DNA of 55,819 nt from Polaromonas sp. (lineage in GTDB: Bacteria > Pseudomonadota > Gammaproteobacteria > Burkholderiales > Burkholderiaceae_C): the NCBI GenBank assembly GCA_021737975.1, contig JAIPCZ010000012.1, positions 1 to 55,819 on the forward strand. The letters run 5' to 3'. The notes below the pieces were generated by a model. That model searched no databases and was not told the origin of the DNA. It saw only the letters and a list, made by a program, of their open reading frames with translations. Positions 15,903 through 24,712 of this stretch are shown here, in pieces. Numbering within the stretch: position 1 is the first letter of the stretch; each line of letters opens with the position of its first letter. The position numbers were made by a program, and so were the translations under genes.

Positions 15903-16706
15903 ATGAAGACCATCGACACCCTCCGCCAGCGCGCCCCGAATCTGCAGCCACGCATTGCGGTGGTGCTGGGCTCGGGCTGGGGGACATTGACCGAGCACCT
16001 CACCAGCGCCATCCAGATTCCCTATGCCGAACTGGCTGGTTTTCCGCAGTCCGGTGTGGCCGGCCACGGCGGCAGCCTGTGGCTCGGGCAGCTGGGCGCG
16101 CAGCCCGTGGCCGTGTTGAGCGGGCGCCAGCATGGGTACGAAACCGGTGCGGTCGACGGCATGGCCGAGCCCTTGCGCGTGCTCAAAAGCCTGGGCTGCC
16201 ACACGCTGGTGCAGACCAACGCGGCCGGCAGTTTGCGCCCGTACATGCCGCCGCAAAGCCTGATGCTTCTAAGCGACCACATCAACTTTTCCCAGCGCTC
16301 GCCGCTGGTCGGTCTGGGCGGCTCGGAGCGCTTTGTGAACATGGTCGACGCCTATGACCCACCACTGCGTGCCCATGCCCGGCGCGTGGCCCAAAAGCGG
16401 GGTGCAACCCTGTTCGAAGGGGTTTACGCCTGGGCTTTTGGCCCGCAGTTCGAGACCCCGGCCGAGATCCGCATGCTGCGATTGCTGGGTGCCGATGCCG
16501 TGGGCATGAGCACCGTGCCCGAGACCATTCTGGCAAGGCACCTGGGGCTGCGCGTGCTGGCGCTGTCTTTCATTACCAACCTGGGTGCCGGCATGTCCGC
16601 CGAGGACCTGAGCCACGCCCACACCCTGCAGCAAGCGCAACTGGGCAGTCTGTCGGCCAGCGACTTGCTGGCCGACATCATTGCCAGCATCGACACCCCG
16701 TCATGA
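15903..16706 (+). CDS. purine-nucleoside phosphorylase, trimeric PNP-I type
   Basis: 267 residues. It splits inosine and guanosine (and deoxy forms) with phosphate to base and (deoxy)ribose-1-phosphate. Motifs: VVLGSGWGTLTE at the N-terminus (phosphate loop), SGRQHGYETG, TNAAGSLRP, SDHINF and the purine-site segment GPQFETPAEIRMLRLLGADAVGMSTVPE. The usual human-type GRVHLYEG is GRQHGYETG here. It is the 270-residue trimeric class, not hexameric DeoD. The stop overlaps the deoC start (ATGA). Confidence 0.94.
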   Translation: MKTIDTLRQRAPNLQPRIAVVLGSGWGTLTEHLTSAIQIPYAELAGFPQSGVAGHGGSLWLGQLGAQPVAVLSGRQHGYETGAVDGMAEPLRVLKSLGCHTLVQTNAAGSLRPYMPPQSLMLLSDHINFSQRSPLVGLGGSERFVNMVDAYDPPLRAHARRVAQKRGATLFEGVYAWAFGPQFETPAEIRMLRLLGADAVGMSTVPETILARHLGLRVLALSFITNLGAGMSAEDLSHAHTLQQAQLGSLSASDLLADIIASIDTPS

Positions 16707-17485
16707 CACCCTCCAAGCCCGCAGCGATGAATGCCCGTTTGGCGTTGGCCTGCCTGGACCTGACCAGCCTGGGCGACGCAGACACCGAAGCCGACAGTGC
16801 GGCCCTGTGCCAGCGCGCGCAAAGCCCGTTCGGGCCGGTGGCTGCGGTCTGCGTCTGGCCGCGCCTGGTGGCGTTTGCCAAGGCGCAATTGCCAGCGACG
16901 ATTGCCGTGGCGGCGGTGGCCAATTTCCCGCACGGCGGGGCCGACATCGACGCCGCCGTGCTTGATGCGCTGCAGATCGTGCAGGCCGGTGCGCAGGAAG
17001 TTGATGTGGTGCTGCCCTACCGCAGCCTGATGGCAGGTGACGAACGCGTGACCGCCGAACTGCTGGTGGCCGTGCGTCGGGCCTGCCCGGGCCTGCTGCT
17101 CAAGGTGATTCTGGAAACCGGCGAGCTCAAAACACCGACGCTAATAGAACGCGCCTGCCAGCTGAGCCTCGACGCTGGCGCTGATTTTTTAAAAACCAGC
17201 ACCGGCAAAACCTCGGTCAGTGCCACGCTGGAAGCCGCGCGCATCCTGCTCGGCGCCATTGCCGCGAGCCCCGCCGCGCGCAAGCGTGTGGGCTTCAAGG
17301 CGTCCGGCGGCATTCGCACCGTGGCCGAGGCAGCCGCCTACTTGGCGCTGACGCAGGAACTGCTCGGCGCACAAGCCCTGACGCCGCTGCGCTTTCGCAT
17401 CGGCGCCAGCAGCCTGCTGAACGACATTGAGGCCGTGCTGTCCGGCGCGAACGAACCCAGCCCCGTACCACGCGGCGCTTACTGA
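16703..17485 (+). CDS. deoC: deoxyribose-phosphate aldolase
   Basis: 260 residues. It cleaves 2-deoxyribose-5-phosphate to acetaldehyde and glyceraldehyde-3-phosphate. Class I aldolase residues correspond to E. coli DeoC: Schiff-base Lys164 (DFLKTSTGK), Lys199 (VGFKASGGIR) and Asp101 (EVDVVLPYRSLMAG). The ATG at 16703 overlaps the PNP stop by four bases, which supports it over the Met at 16727. Together with the two phosphorylases it completes deoxynucleoside breakdown, although no phosphopentomutase (deoB) is in the window. Confidence 0.95.
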   Translation: MTPSKPAAMNARLALACLDLTSLGDADTEADSAALCQRAQSPFGPVAAVCVWPRLVAFAKAQLPATIAVAAVANFPHGGADIDAAVLDALQIVQAGAQEVDVVLPYRSLMAGDERVTAELLVAVRRACPGLLLKVILETGELKTPTLIERACQLSLDAGADFLKTSTGKTSVSATLEAARILLGAIAASPAARKRVGFKASGGIRTVAEAAAYLALTQELLGAQALTPLRFRIGASSLLNDIEAVLSGANEPSPVPRGAY

Positions 17486-17494
17486 GAACCCACC

Positions 17495-18814
17495 ATGCTG
17501 GCCCAGGAAATCATTCGCATCAAACGTGACGGCCAGACACTGGCACGCGCCCACATCGACGCTTTTGTGCGTGGCCTGGTGGACGGATCCTGGAGCGAAG
17601 GCCAGGCCGCCGCGCTGGCCATGGCCATGTTCCTCAAGGGCATGAGCCGCGCGGAAACGGTGGACCTGACCCTGGCCATGACCCATTCCGGACTGGTGAT
17701 GGACTGGTCGACGGCCGATTTAAGCGGCCCGGTGCTCGACAAACACTCCACTGGCGGCGTCGGCGACAAGATCAGCCTGATGCTGGCCCCCATCGTGGCG
17801 GCCTGTGGCGGCGTGGTGCCGATGATCTCGGGTCGCGGTTTGGGTCACACCGGTGGCACCCTCGACAAGCTGGCCAGCATCCCGGGCTACCAGTGTGCGC
17901 CCGATGTGCCCACGCTGCACCGGGCCCTGCACAGCGCGGGCTGCGCCATCATTGGCCAGACGGCCGAGCTGGCACCGGCCGACCGCAGGCTGTATGCCAT
18001 TCGCGATGTCACGGCAACAGTGGAGTCGGTGCCCTTGATCACCGCCAGCATCCTGTCGAAAAAACTCGCCGCGGGCCTGCGGGCTCTGGTGATGGATGTG
18101 AAAGTGGGCAACGGCGCTTTCGCCGATTCGCTGCCCATGGCCACCACCCTGGCCGAGTCGCTGGTGCAAGTGGCCAATGGGGCCGGGCTGCCCACGCGCG
18201 CCTGGCTGACCGACATGAACCAAGTGCTGGGCACCAGCTGCGGCAATGCGCTCGAAGTGATGGAAGCCGTCGACTTTTTGACCGGCAAGTGGCGTGAGCC
18301 GCGCCTGCTTGAAGTCACGCGCACCTTGTCCGCCGAACTGCTGGTCATGGGACGGCTGGCGGATGACGACGCCCAAGCGCTGCAACAGGTGGATGACGCC
18401 CTGCAAAGTGGCCGCGCGCTGGAACGGTTCGCGCGCATGGTCACCGCGCTGGGCGGCCCGGCGGACTTTTGCGAGCGCCCCGTTCATTACCTGCCAACCG
18501 CGCCGGTTGAACTGCCGGTGCTGTCACCGCGCGCTGGTTTTGTCGCTGGCATGGCCACGCGCGACATCGGCCTGGCCGTGGTGGGACTTGGCGGCGGCCG
18601 GCGCCAGGCCAGCGACACCATCGATCCGCGCGTGGGCTTGAGCCAGTTTATCCAGCTGGGCCAGGCGGTGCAGGCGGGCGAAGTGCTGGCCGTGGTGCAC
18701 GCCGCTGACCAGGGGGCAGCTGAACAAACCAGACGCGCGCTTCTGACCCTGCTGCAAATCACCCCGCTGGCACCTGTCGGCGCACCTGTTCTGATTCAGC
18801 GTCTGCTGGCCTGA
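17495..18814 (+). CDS. deoA: thymidine phosphorylase
   Basis: 439 residues, the full length of the E. coli-type enzyme. It converts thymidine and deoxyuridine plus phosphate to base and deoxyribose-1-phosphate. The family signature is intact: DKHSTGGVGDKISLMLAP (phosphate site), then MISGRGLGHTGGTLDKL, and K-AAGLRALVMDVKVGNGAF. It lies nine bases after deoC and ends the operon. No T-run terminator follows in the 117-base gap before the next gene. Confidence 0.96.
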   Translation: MLAQEIIRIKRDGQTLARAHIDAFVRGLVDGSWSEGQAAALAMAMFLKGMSRAETVDLTLAMTHSGLVMDWSTADLSGPVLDKHSTGGVGDKISLMLAPIVAACGGVVPMISGRGLGHTGGTLDKLASIPGYQCAPDVPTLHRALHSAGCAIIGQTAELAPADRRLYAIRDVTATVESVPLITASILSKKLAAGLRALVMDVKVGNGAFADSLPMATTLAESLVQVANGAGLPTRAWLTDMNQVLGTSCGNALEVMEAVDFLTGKWREPRLLEVTRTLSAELLVMGRLADDDAQALQQVDDALQSGRALERFARMVTALGGPADFCERPVHYLPTAPVELPVLSPRAGFVAGMATRDIGLAVVGLGGGRRQASDTIDPRVGLSQFIQLGQAVQAGEVLAVVHAADQGAAEQTRRALLTLLQITPLAPVGAPVLIQRLLA

Positions 18815-18931
18815 AGTCAACAGGCCAAGCTGAAATATCGCCGGGTTTTAGAGGCACAATTTGGTCTGCGCTTTTGCGCGCGTGTTCGGGCCAGCCAGCC
18901 CCGTCCTGACCAACAAAAACTGGAGCTCCCT

Positions 18932-20125
18932 TTGAAGACCCGCCCCAAGAACCTCATCTCTTTTGTGCTCGCGCTGGCCCTGCTGGCCGTCACCGCCACC
19001 GCATCGGCTGCGGGCAACATCAAGATTGCCATCGACGCTGAATTCGGCATTCCCAATTCAAGCTCGGCGCAGGCCGTGCGTCATGGTGCCCAGGTTGCGG
19101 TGGATGAAATCAATGCGGCTGGTGGTCTGCTCGGCCGCAAGCTCGAGGTTATCGAGCGCGACAACCGGGCGGTGCCCGCGCGCTCCCTGAACAACCTGCG
19201 CGAGTTGGCGGCCGACCCCGACGTGGTGGCGGTCATGAGCGGCCGTTACAGCCCGGTCGTGGTCGAGATGCTGCCCGAAATTCACCGCCTCAAGATGCTG
19301 ATGCTCGACCCCTGGGCCGCTGCCGACGCCATCACGGAGAATGATTTCACGCCCAACTATGTGTTTCGGCTGTCGCTGAGGGACTCCTGGGCTCTGCCGG
19401 TCATGATGCGCCACGCCCTCAAACAAGGCCACCGCAAAGTGGGCATCCTGCTGCCCAACACCGAGTGGGGGCGCAGCAGCCTCAAGGCGGCCGAAGAAAC
19501 GGCAGCCAGGGACACGCATCAGGAGATCGTGGCATCCAAGTGGTACAACTGGGGTGATGCCAGCCTGATCGAGCGTTACCAGGCGCTGCGCAGCGCGGGG
19601 GCGCAGGCGGTCATCCTGGTCGCCAATGACAGGGAAGGCGTCATTCTGGTCAAGGAAATGACCACGCTGCCGTCAGACCAGCGCTTGCCGCTGGTGGTGC
19701 ATTGGGGCATCACCGGCGGAAATTTTTTCGAACAGTCCGGGGCGGCGCTGAAAGTCGTTGACCTGTCGGTGGTGCAGACCTACTCGTTTATCGGCAAGAG
19801 TGATCCAAAAACCAAAGGCGTGCTGGCCGGCTTGAAGGCCGTCACCGGCAACGATGATCCGCGCAAGGTGGCATCGCCGGTCGGCGTCGCGCATGCCTAT
19901 GACATGGTGCACCTGCTCGCCATGGCGATCAAAAAGGCCAACTCCACCGACCGGTCAGTGGTGCGCCAGGCGCTTGAAAATCTGGGTCCCTACAAGGGCT
20001 TGGTGCGTCACCTCGACAAGCCCTTCACCGCCAAGCGCCATGACGCGCTCAGCATCAATGAAGTCTTCATGGCGCGTTTTGCGGACGATGGCGCCATCGA
20101 GCCGATCCTGAAAACAAAGCCATGA
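18932..20125 (+). CDS. periplasmic ligand-binding protein (branched-chain amino acid receptor family)
   Basis: 397 residues from a TTG start at 18932 with GGAGCT upstream. An N-terminal signal peptide (LISFVLALALLAVTATASAAG) predicts periplasmic location. It belongs to the type I binding-protein fold of the LivJ/AmiC kind: IKIAIDAEFGIPNSSSAQAVRHGAQ, AVDEINAAGGLLGRKLEV, DPDVVAVMSGRYSP, KVGILLPNTEWGRSS and AYDMVHLLAMAIKKA. No permease or ATPase genes are adjacent. Ten bases downstream begins a membrane histidine kinase, so it probably presents a ligand to that sensor rather than to a transporter. The ligand is not predictable from the sequence. Confidence 0.85.
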   Translation: MKTRPKNLISFVLALALLAVTATASAAGNIKIAIDAEFGIPNSSSAQAVRHGAQVAVDEINAAGGLLGRKLEVIERDNRAVPARSLNNLRELAADPDVVAVMSGRYSPVVVEMLPEIHRLKMLMLDPWAAADAITENDFTPNYVFRLSLRDSWALPVMMRHALKQGHRKVGILLPNTEWGRSSLKAAEETAARDTHQEIVASKWYNWGDASLIERYQALRSAGAQAVILVANDREGVILVKEMTTLPSDQRLPLVVHWGITGGNFFEQSGAALKVVDLSVVQTYSFIGKSDPKTKGVLAGLKAVTGNDDPRKVASPVGVAHAYDMVHLLAMAIKKANSTDRSVVRQALENLGPYKGLVRHLDKPFTAKRHDALSINEVFMARFADDGAIEPILKTKP

Positions 20126-20135
20126 GGTCGGTCTG

Positions 20136-22322
20136 GTGAACTTACCCCGCCCGCTCGAAGCCATCAGGCGCTGGCGCACCTCCAGTCTGGCAAATACCTT
20201 TGCCCTGCAGGCGGCTTTCATTGCGATTGCCAGCATTGCGGTGGTGGCACTGATGTCGCTGGCCGTTATCTACTGGGTTGAAGCCAGCACCCAGCATGAG
20301 CGGCTCCAGGAAAAGTCCGGCCGCGTCGCCGAGCGAGTGGAGGCCGCGATCAATGTCGTCGAGAGTTCCGTCACTGCCCTGGCGAAAAATCCGATGTTCA
20401 TGACCGCCCTGCTCGACTCCAAAGGTCGTGACTCCTATGTGGCGCCTTTTCTGGAAAACTACAATTTCCCGATTACGGCCGCCAGCGGATTGGCGCTGTG
20501 CGACATCAACGGGGAACGGCTGGCCGGAACGCGTTCCCCGCTGTCAAATTGCCGGTCGAATTCTGCGTTGTTCAAACAGGTGATGACGGAGGGCAAGACG
20601 CAGCGTGAATTGGTCCCGCTGCCGGGCGGCCATCTGGGCTGGACGGTTTATCACGGCGTTGTCTTCGGCTACACCGGCACCGTGGAAGGGGTGGTGGTGA
20701 CACAACTTGATTTGCATGACCTCCTGCAGTCGGTGCCCAAGGACCTCGATCTGACCGGTGTCGCGCTGCGGCGCACAGGCGGGACAGAATCGCTGGTCAG
20801 CGCGCAGGTCACACAGGCCGCGCCAAGCACCCTGCAAGAGGCCAGAACGCCGCTCTTCAAGGGCAAGCCGGAGGCCATGCCCTATCCGCTTGAAGTGGTC
20901 ACCCGAGACCATCTGCAGCCCTTCGGAAACAAGCTGCTCCCACTCGGCCTGGGATATGGCCTGGCGGGCCTGCTGATGGTGCTGCTGGTCATTTACTGGG
21001 CGCGAAGCGTGTCCCGCGTTCTGATTGCGCCGCTGACCAAATTGACGAACACGGCACACCGGGTGGCCGAGACCGGCGACCTGAGTATTGCCGTTCCGCA
21101 AACCAGCGCCGGCGAAGTGGCACAACTGGCCAAGGCCTTTGAAGTCATGGTCAACGCCGTGCGAATCTCGGGGTCCTCCCTGGAGGAAAAAGTCGCCCTG
21201 CGAACCGCGCAACTGGAGCAAGCGCAGGCCGCAACGCGTGACCGCACCGAACAGTTGAATGCCATTTTCGATTTGAGTCCCGACGGCTTCGTTTCTTTTG
21301 ATGCGGGTTTTCGGGTGACGTTTGCCAACCTGGCCTTCCTGCGCATCACCGGCATGGAGGAAGATGACGTCATTGGGCTGGAAGAAGCCCGATTTTCCAG
21401 GCTGCTGGCCGGCAAATGCCTGCCCGACGCCACGTTTCCGGGCGTCGCCTCGCTGCGAGCAGCGCGCAAGAACCTGCGCGAAGGCGAAGCAGGCGTACCA
21501 CCGCTCAGAATCAGGCACTGTCTGATCGAGTTGGCAGGCCCTGGCAACCGGGCGCTGGAGGTCGGCATCCGGCTGTCACAGGCCGAGAGTGTGTCGCAAA
21601 TCCTGTATTTGCGCGATGTCACGCACGAAACCGAAGTCGACCGCATGAAGAGCGAATTCCTGTCCACGGCCGCGCATGAGCTGCGCACCCCGATGGCAAG
21701 CATCTACGGCTATTGCGAGCTCCTGCTGATGCGCGATTTCGACGAGGACGAGCGCAAGGAGATGTTGTCCACCATCTTCCGCCAGTCCGAACTGATGGCC
21801 TCCATCATCAACGAGTTGCTGGACCTGGCGCGTATCGAGGCGCGCCGCGGCAAAGACTTTGTGGTGGAACGCCTGTCACTGCAGGCCCTGGTGGGCGAGG
21901 CAGTCGCAGGCTACAAATTGCCGGAGGGTCGCGAGGCACCGCAGATCCAGGCCCCGGACGAAACGCTGCTCGTCCGGGCGGACCGGAAAAAGATACAGCA
22001 GGCGCTCATCAACGTGCTCTCCAATGCCTACAAATACTCGCCGCGCGGCGGCGCGATCAGCCTGAGCTTTCTTCAGGAAGTGCACCACAGCGTGGGCCGC
22101 TTCGGCATCGAGGTGCGTGACCACGGCATCGGCATGCGTCCGGAAGAAACGGCGCGCGTCTTCGAGCGCTTTTACCGTGCCGACAGCACCGGCAAGATCC
22201 CGGGCACCGGACTGGGCATGAGCATCGTCAGGGAGATCATCGAAATTCATGGCGGCGAGGTGAGCCTGGAAAGCAAACTGGGTGAGGGCACCACAGTGAC
22301 ACTCTGGCTGCCCGCGGCCTGA
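20136..22322 (+). CDS. membrane sensor histidine kinase (periplasmic sensor-HAMP-PAS-HisKA-HATPase)
   Basis: 728 residues from GTG 20136 (GAGG about 9 bases upstream). Domain order: membrane helix 22-46, periplasmic sensor about 47-267, second helix about 268-290, HAMP 291-345, a short coiled coil, PAS about 372-495, HisKA with phospho-acceptor His514 (TAAHELRTPM), HATPase with N-box NVLSNAYKYSP, DHGIGM and GTGLGMSIVREI. All catalytic boxes are intact. It follows the binding-protein gene by 10 bases, which points to a binding-protein-assisted sensor. No response regulator lies beside it, so its partner must be encoded elsewhere. Confidence 0.92.
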   Translation: MNLPRPLEAIRRWRTSSLANTFALQAAFIAIASIAVVALMSLAVIYWVEASTQHERLQEKSGRVAERVEAAINVVESSVTALAKNPMFMTALLDSKGRDSYVAPFLENYNFPITAASGLALCDINGERLAGTRSPLSNCRSNSALFKQVMTEGKTQRELVPLPGGHLGWTVYHGVVFGYTGTVEGVVVTQLDLHDLLQSVPKDLDLTGVALRRTGGTESLVSAQVTQAAPSTLQEARTPLFKGKPEAMPYPLEVVTRDHLQPFGNKLLPLGLGYGLAGLLMVLLVIYWARSVSRVLIAPLTKLTNTAHRVAETGDLSIAVPQTSAGEVAQLAKAFEVMVNAVRISGSSLEEKVALRTAQLEQAQAATRDRTEQLNAIFDLSPDGFVSFDAGFRVTFANLAFLRITGMEEDDVIGLEEARFSRLLAGKCLPDATFPGVASLRAARKNLREGEAGVPPLRIRHCLIELAGPGNRALEVGIRLSQAESVSQILYLRDVTHETEVDRMKSEFLSTAAHELRTPMASIYGYCELLLMRDFDEDERKEMLSTIFRQSELMASIINELLDLARIEARRGKDFVVERLSLQALVGEAVAGYKLPEGREAPQIQAPDETLLVRADRKKIQQALINVLSNAYKYSPRGGAISLSFLQEVHHSVGRFGIEVRDHGIGMRPEETARVFERFYRADSTGKIPGTGLGMSIVREIIEIHGGEVSLESKLGEGTTVTLWLPAA

Positions 22323-22338
22323 CGGCCAGACGGGCGCG

Positions 22339-22746
22339 TCAGTCCGGCGCCTGCTGCTCGCCGTCGATGTACAGCCAGCGCCCTTCTTCGCGAACGAATC
22401 GGCTGATCTCATGCATACGCCCACCGCGCCCGTTTTCACGGTAACGCGCGACAAACTCCACCACCCCCGCGTCACCCGTGGCCTGCGCGTGGCGCACCTC
22501 CAGGCCGAGCCATTTGAGCGGCGGCAGTTCCAGCTCGCCGGGCGACGTGGACGGGTGCCAGGTGGCCAGCAGGTAGTCGATCAGCCCCAGACCGTAGGCG
22601 CTGTAACGTGAGCGCATCAGCGCCTCGGGTGTGGGCGCGTGCAGCCCTTGCTTCAGGCCCGCGTGCCAGGGGCCGCAACAATCGCCGTAGGGCAGGCCGC
22701 TGTCGCATGGGCAGGCGGCACGGTCGGCCAGGGTGTTCTTTTTCAT
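22339..22746 (-). CDS. YchJ family (UPF0225) SEC-C/NTF2-like protein
   Basis: 135 residues. It begins with a metal-binding SEC-C motif (CPCDSGLPYGDCCGPWH) and continues with the YchJ body (PTPEALMRSRYSAYGLGLIDYLLATWHPS and a C-terminal RFVREEGRWLYIDGE). The fold is NTF2-like; the function is unknown, and zinc binding is expected from the cysteines. It converges with the sensor kinase, 16 bases apart. Confidence 0.9.
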   Translation of the reverse strand: MKKNTLADRAACPCDSGLPYGDCCGPWHAGLKQGLHAPTPEALMRSRYSAYGLGLIDYLLATWHPSTSPGELELPPLKWLGLEVRHAQATGDAGVVEFVARYRENGRGGRMHEISRFVREEGRWLYIDGEQQAPD

Positions 22747-22872
22747 GGGTGTAATGGTAACGGGATGACACTGGATGCATGCAGGCCCGACGGGTCGTAA
22801 ACTTGTCCCCGATCATGCCCATTGCCCTGACTTCATCCCTTTACCGCTTGTACGCCGCAGGCGCCTGATGTG

Positions 22873-24609
22873 ATGCGCCTTCCCTTGAACAACATCCGCT
22901 TGCTGACCGGCTGGGTACCCGGCTTGGCCACCTTGCGGAACTACCGGCGCGCCTGGTTGCTGCCGGACCTGATGGCAGGTCTGGCGCTGACCGCCATTCT
23001 GGTGCCGGTGGGCATGGGTTATGCCGAGGCCTCAGGGCTGCCCGCCATCCATGGCCTGTACGCCACCATCATCCCGCTGATCGTGTACGCCATTTTTGGC
23101 CCCAGCCGCATCCTTGTGCTGGGCCCCGATTCGACCCTGACGGCCGTGATAGCGGCGCTGATCCTGCCGCTGGCCGCCGGCAGTGTGGAGCGCGCTGTGC
23201 TGCTGGCTGGCATGCTGGCCATATTGTCCGGTGTCTGCTCCATGCTGATCGGGCTGGCGCGACTGGGCTTGCTTGCCGACCTGCTGTCCAAACCGATCCG
23301 CATTGGCTTTTTGAACGCCATCGCCCTGACCGTGCTGGTGGGCCAATTGCCAAAAATACTGGGCATTGGCTCCAAGGCGGGCGACCTGCCTGACCAGGTG
23401 GACCATCTGCTGCGCAGTGTGGTCAACAGCCAAGGCAACGGGGTGGCGTTGGCTGTCGGCAGCGTCAGTCTGGCCCTGATTTTGTTGCTGGCGCGCTGGC
23501 GGCCGCGCTGGCCTGGCCTGTTGCTGGTGGTGCTGCTGGCTACCGCCGTGTCGGCCTGGCTCGACCTGGCCAACAGCGCCCATTTGTCCGTGCTGGGGCG
23601 CCTGCCACAGGGTCTGCCGGACTGGCAGTTTCCGGCGGTGTCGTGGCAGGAGGTGTGGCAGTTGCTGCCTGGCGCCGTCATCATTTCGCTGCTGTCGTTC
23701 ACCGACACCAGCGTGTTGTCGCGGGCGCTGGCGCAACGCGGCGGCTACCGGGTCAGCCAGAGTCAGGAAATGGTGGCGCTGGGCCTGGCCAACATTTCCA
23801 CCGGGCTGTTTCAGGGGTTTTCCATCAGCAGCAGCGCCTCGCGCACGCCGGTGGCCGAGGCCGCCGGAGCCAAAACTCAAGTGACCGGGTTGGTGGGGGC
23901 GCTGGCCATTGCGCTGCTGCTGGTCTGGGGCACAGAGTGGCTGCAGAGCCTGCCCAGCGCGGTGCTGGGTGCCGTGGTGATCGTGGCCTGCCTGTCGTTT
24001 GCCGACGTCGCGGGCATGCGGCAAATGTACCGGCAGCGCAAGGTGGAATTTGCCCTGTCGCTGACCAGCTTTGTCGGCGTGGCCCTGATTGGCGTCATGG
24101 AAGGCATTTTCATCACCCTGGCGCTGGCCATGCTGGTGCTGCTGTGGAACGCCTGGCACCCTTATTTTGCCGTGCTGGCACGCGTGGACGGCACCAAGGG
24201 GTACCACGACATCACCCGACACCCCGAGGGGCGGCGCGTGCCCGGCCTGGTGCTGTTTCGCTGGGACGCCCAACTCTTTTTTGCCAACGGCGAGCTGTTT
24301 CAGGAACAGGTTCACCGCGCCATCGCCGCAGCGCCCACGCCCACGCGGCGCCTGGTGGTGGTGGCCGATGCCATCACCGACATCGACATCACGGCCGCCG
24401 ACATGCTGGTCAAGCTGCATCAGGATTTGACAAAGCAGGGCATCGAGCTGTGGTTTGCCGGACTCAAGGGCCAAGTGAAAGACCGGCTCAAAAATTACGG
24501 CACGCTGGACCTGATCGGCCATGACATTTTTTCCCCCACCGTGGGCAATGCGGTCAATGTGTACCGCACCCACCATGCAGTGGACTGGAAGGACTGGGAT
24601 GAAGTTTAG
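22873..24609 (+). CDS. SulP-family anion permease with C-terminal STAS domain
   Basis: 578 residues (ATG 22873; a GTG at 22870 is equally possible). It is an inner-membrane SLC26/SulP transporter, probably for sulfate or another anion such as bicarbonate. About 10-14 membrane segments include the family signature ILVPVGMGYAEASGLPAIHGLYATIIPLIVYAIFGPSR (residues about 45-85, read in pieces) and GFSISSSASRTPVAEAAGAKT. The STAS domain covers about 440-560 (LVLFRWDAQLFFANGELF ... VVVADAITDIDITAADML). A 17-codon frame (22815-22868, ATGCCCATTGCC) stops two bases before the start and could be a leader peptide. No Shine-Dalgarno is evident. Confidence 0.9.
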   Translation: MRLPLNNIRLLTGWVPGLATLRNYRRAWLLPDLMAGLALTAILVPVGMGYAEASGLPAIHGLYATIIPLIVYAIFGPSRILVLGPDSTLTAVIAALILPLAAGSVERAVLLAGMLAILSGVCSMLIGLARLGLLADLLSKPIRIGFLNAIALTVLVGQLPKILGIGSKAGDLPDQVDHLLRSVVNSQGNGVALAVGSVSLALILLLARWRPRWPGLLLVVLLATAVSAWLDLANSAHLSVLGRLPQGLPDWQFPAVSWQEVWQLLPGAVIISLLSFTDTSVLSRALAQRGGYRVSQSQEMVALGLANISTGLFQGFSISSSASRTPVAEAAGAKTQVTGLVGALAIALLLVWGTEWLQSLPSAVLGAVVIVACLSFADVAGMRQMYRQRKVEFALSLTSFVGVALIGVMEGIFITLALAMLVLLWNAWHPYFAVLARVDGTKGYHDITRHPEGRRVPGLVLFRWDAQLFFANGELFQEQVHRAIAAAPTPTRRLVVVADAITDIDITAADMLVKLHQDLTKQGIELWFAGLKGQVKDRLKNYGTLDLIGHDIFSPTVGNAVNVYRTHHAVDWKDWDEV

Positions 24610-24615
24610 GCTTGC

Positions 24616-24712
24616 GGGTCAGACCACTCGTGTAGCGACGTGCTCTGACCCCAACTAACTTGAAACCTTGTGGGTCAGACCACTCGCGCAGCGACGTGCT
24701 CTGACCCCAACT
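24616..24712. repeat. two copies of a 41-bp GGGTCAGA...TCTGACCC palindromic repeat
   Basis: Copies at 24616-24656 and 24672-24712 differ at two positions. Each starts GGGTCAGACCACTCG and ends TGCTCTGACCCCAACT, so the ends are inverted (GGGTCAGA/TCTGACCC) and can fold into a hairpin. The form recalls REP-like elements moved by TnpA-REP/RAYT transposases in betaproteobacteria. The second copy encodes the last codons of the radical SAM gene. Confidence 0.85.

Noticed and set aside
22815..22868. 17-codon frame before the SulP gene as a separate gene
   Set aside because: Too short and without a ribosome site; noted only as a possible leader peptide.
23032..24576. 514-residue minus-strand frame opposite the SulP gene
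   Set aside because: Composition is typical of a GC-rich antisense shadow (rich in His, Gln and Arg), and the plus strand has strong SulP/STAS motifs.
24616..24712. The two repeats as a minimal CRISPR or an attachment site
   Set aside because: Only two copies with a 15-bp spacer and inverted ends; a REP-like element explains them better.
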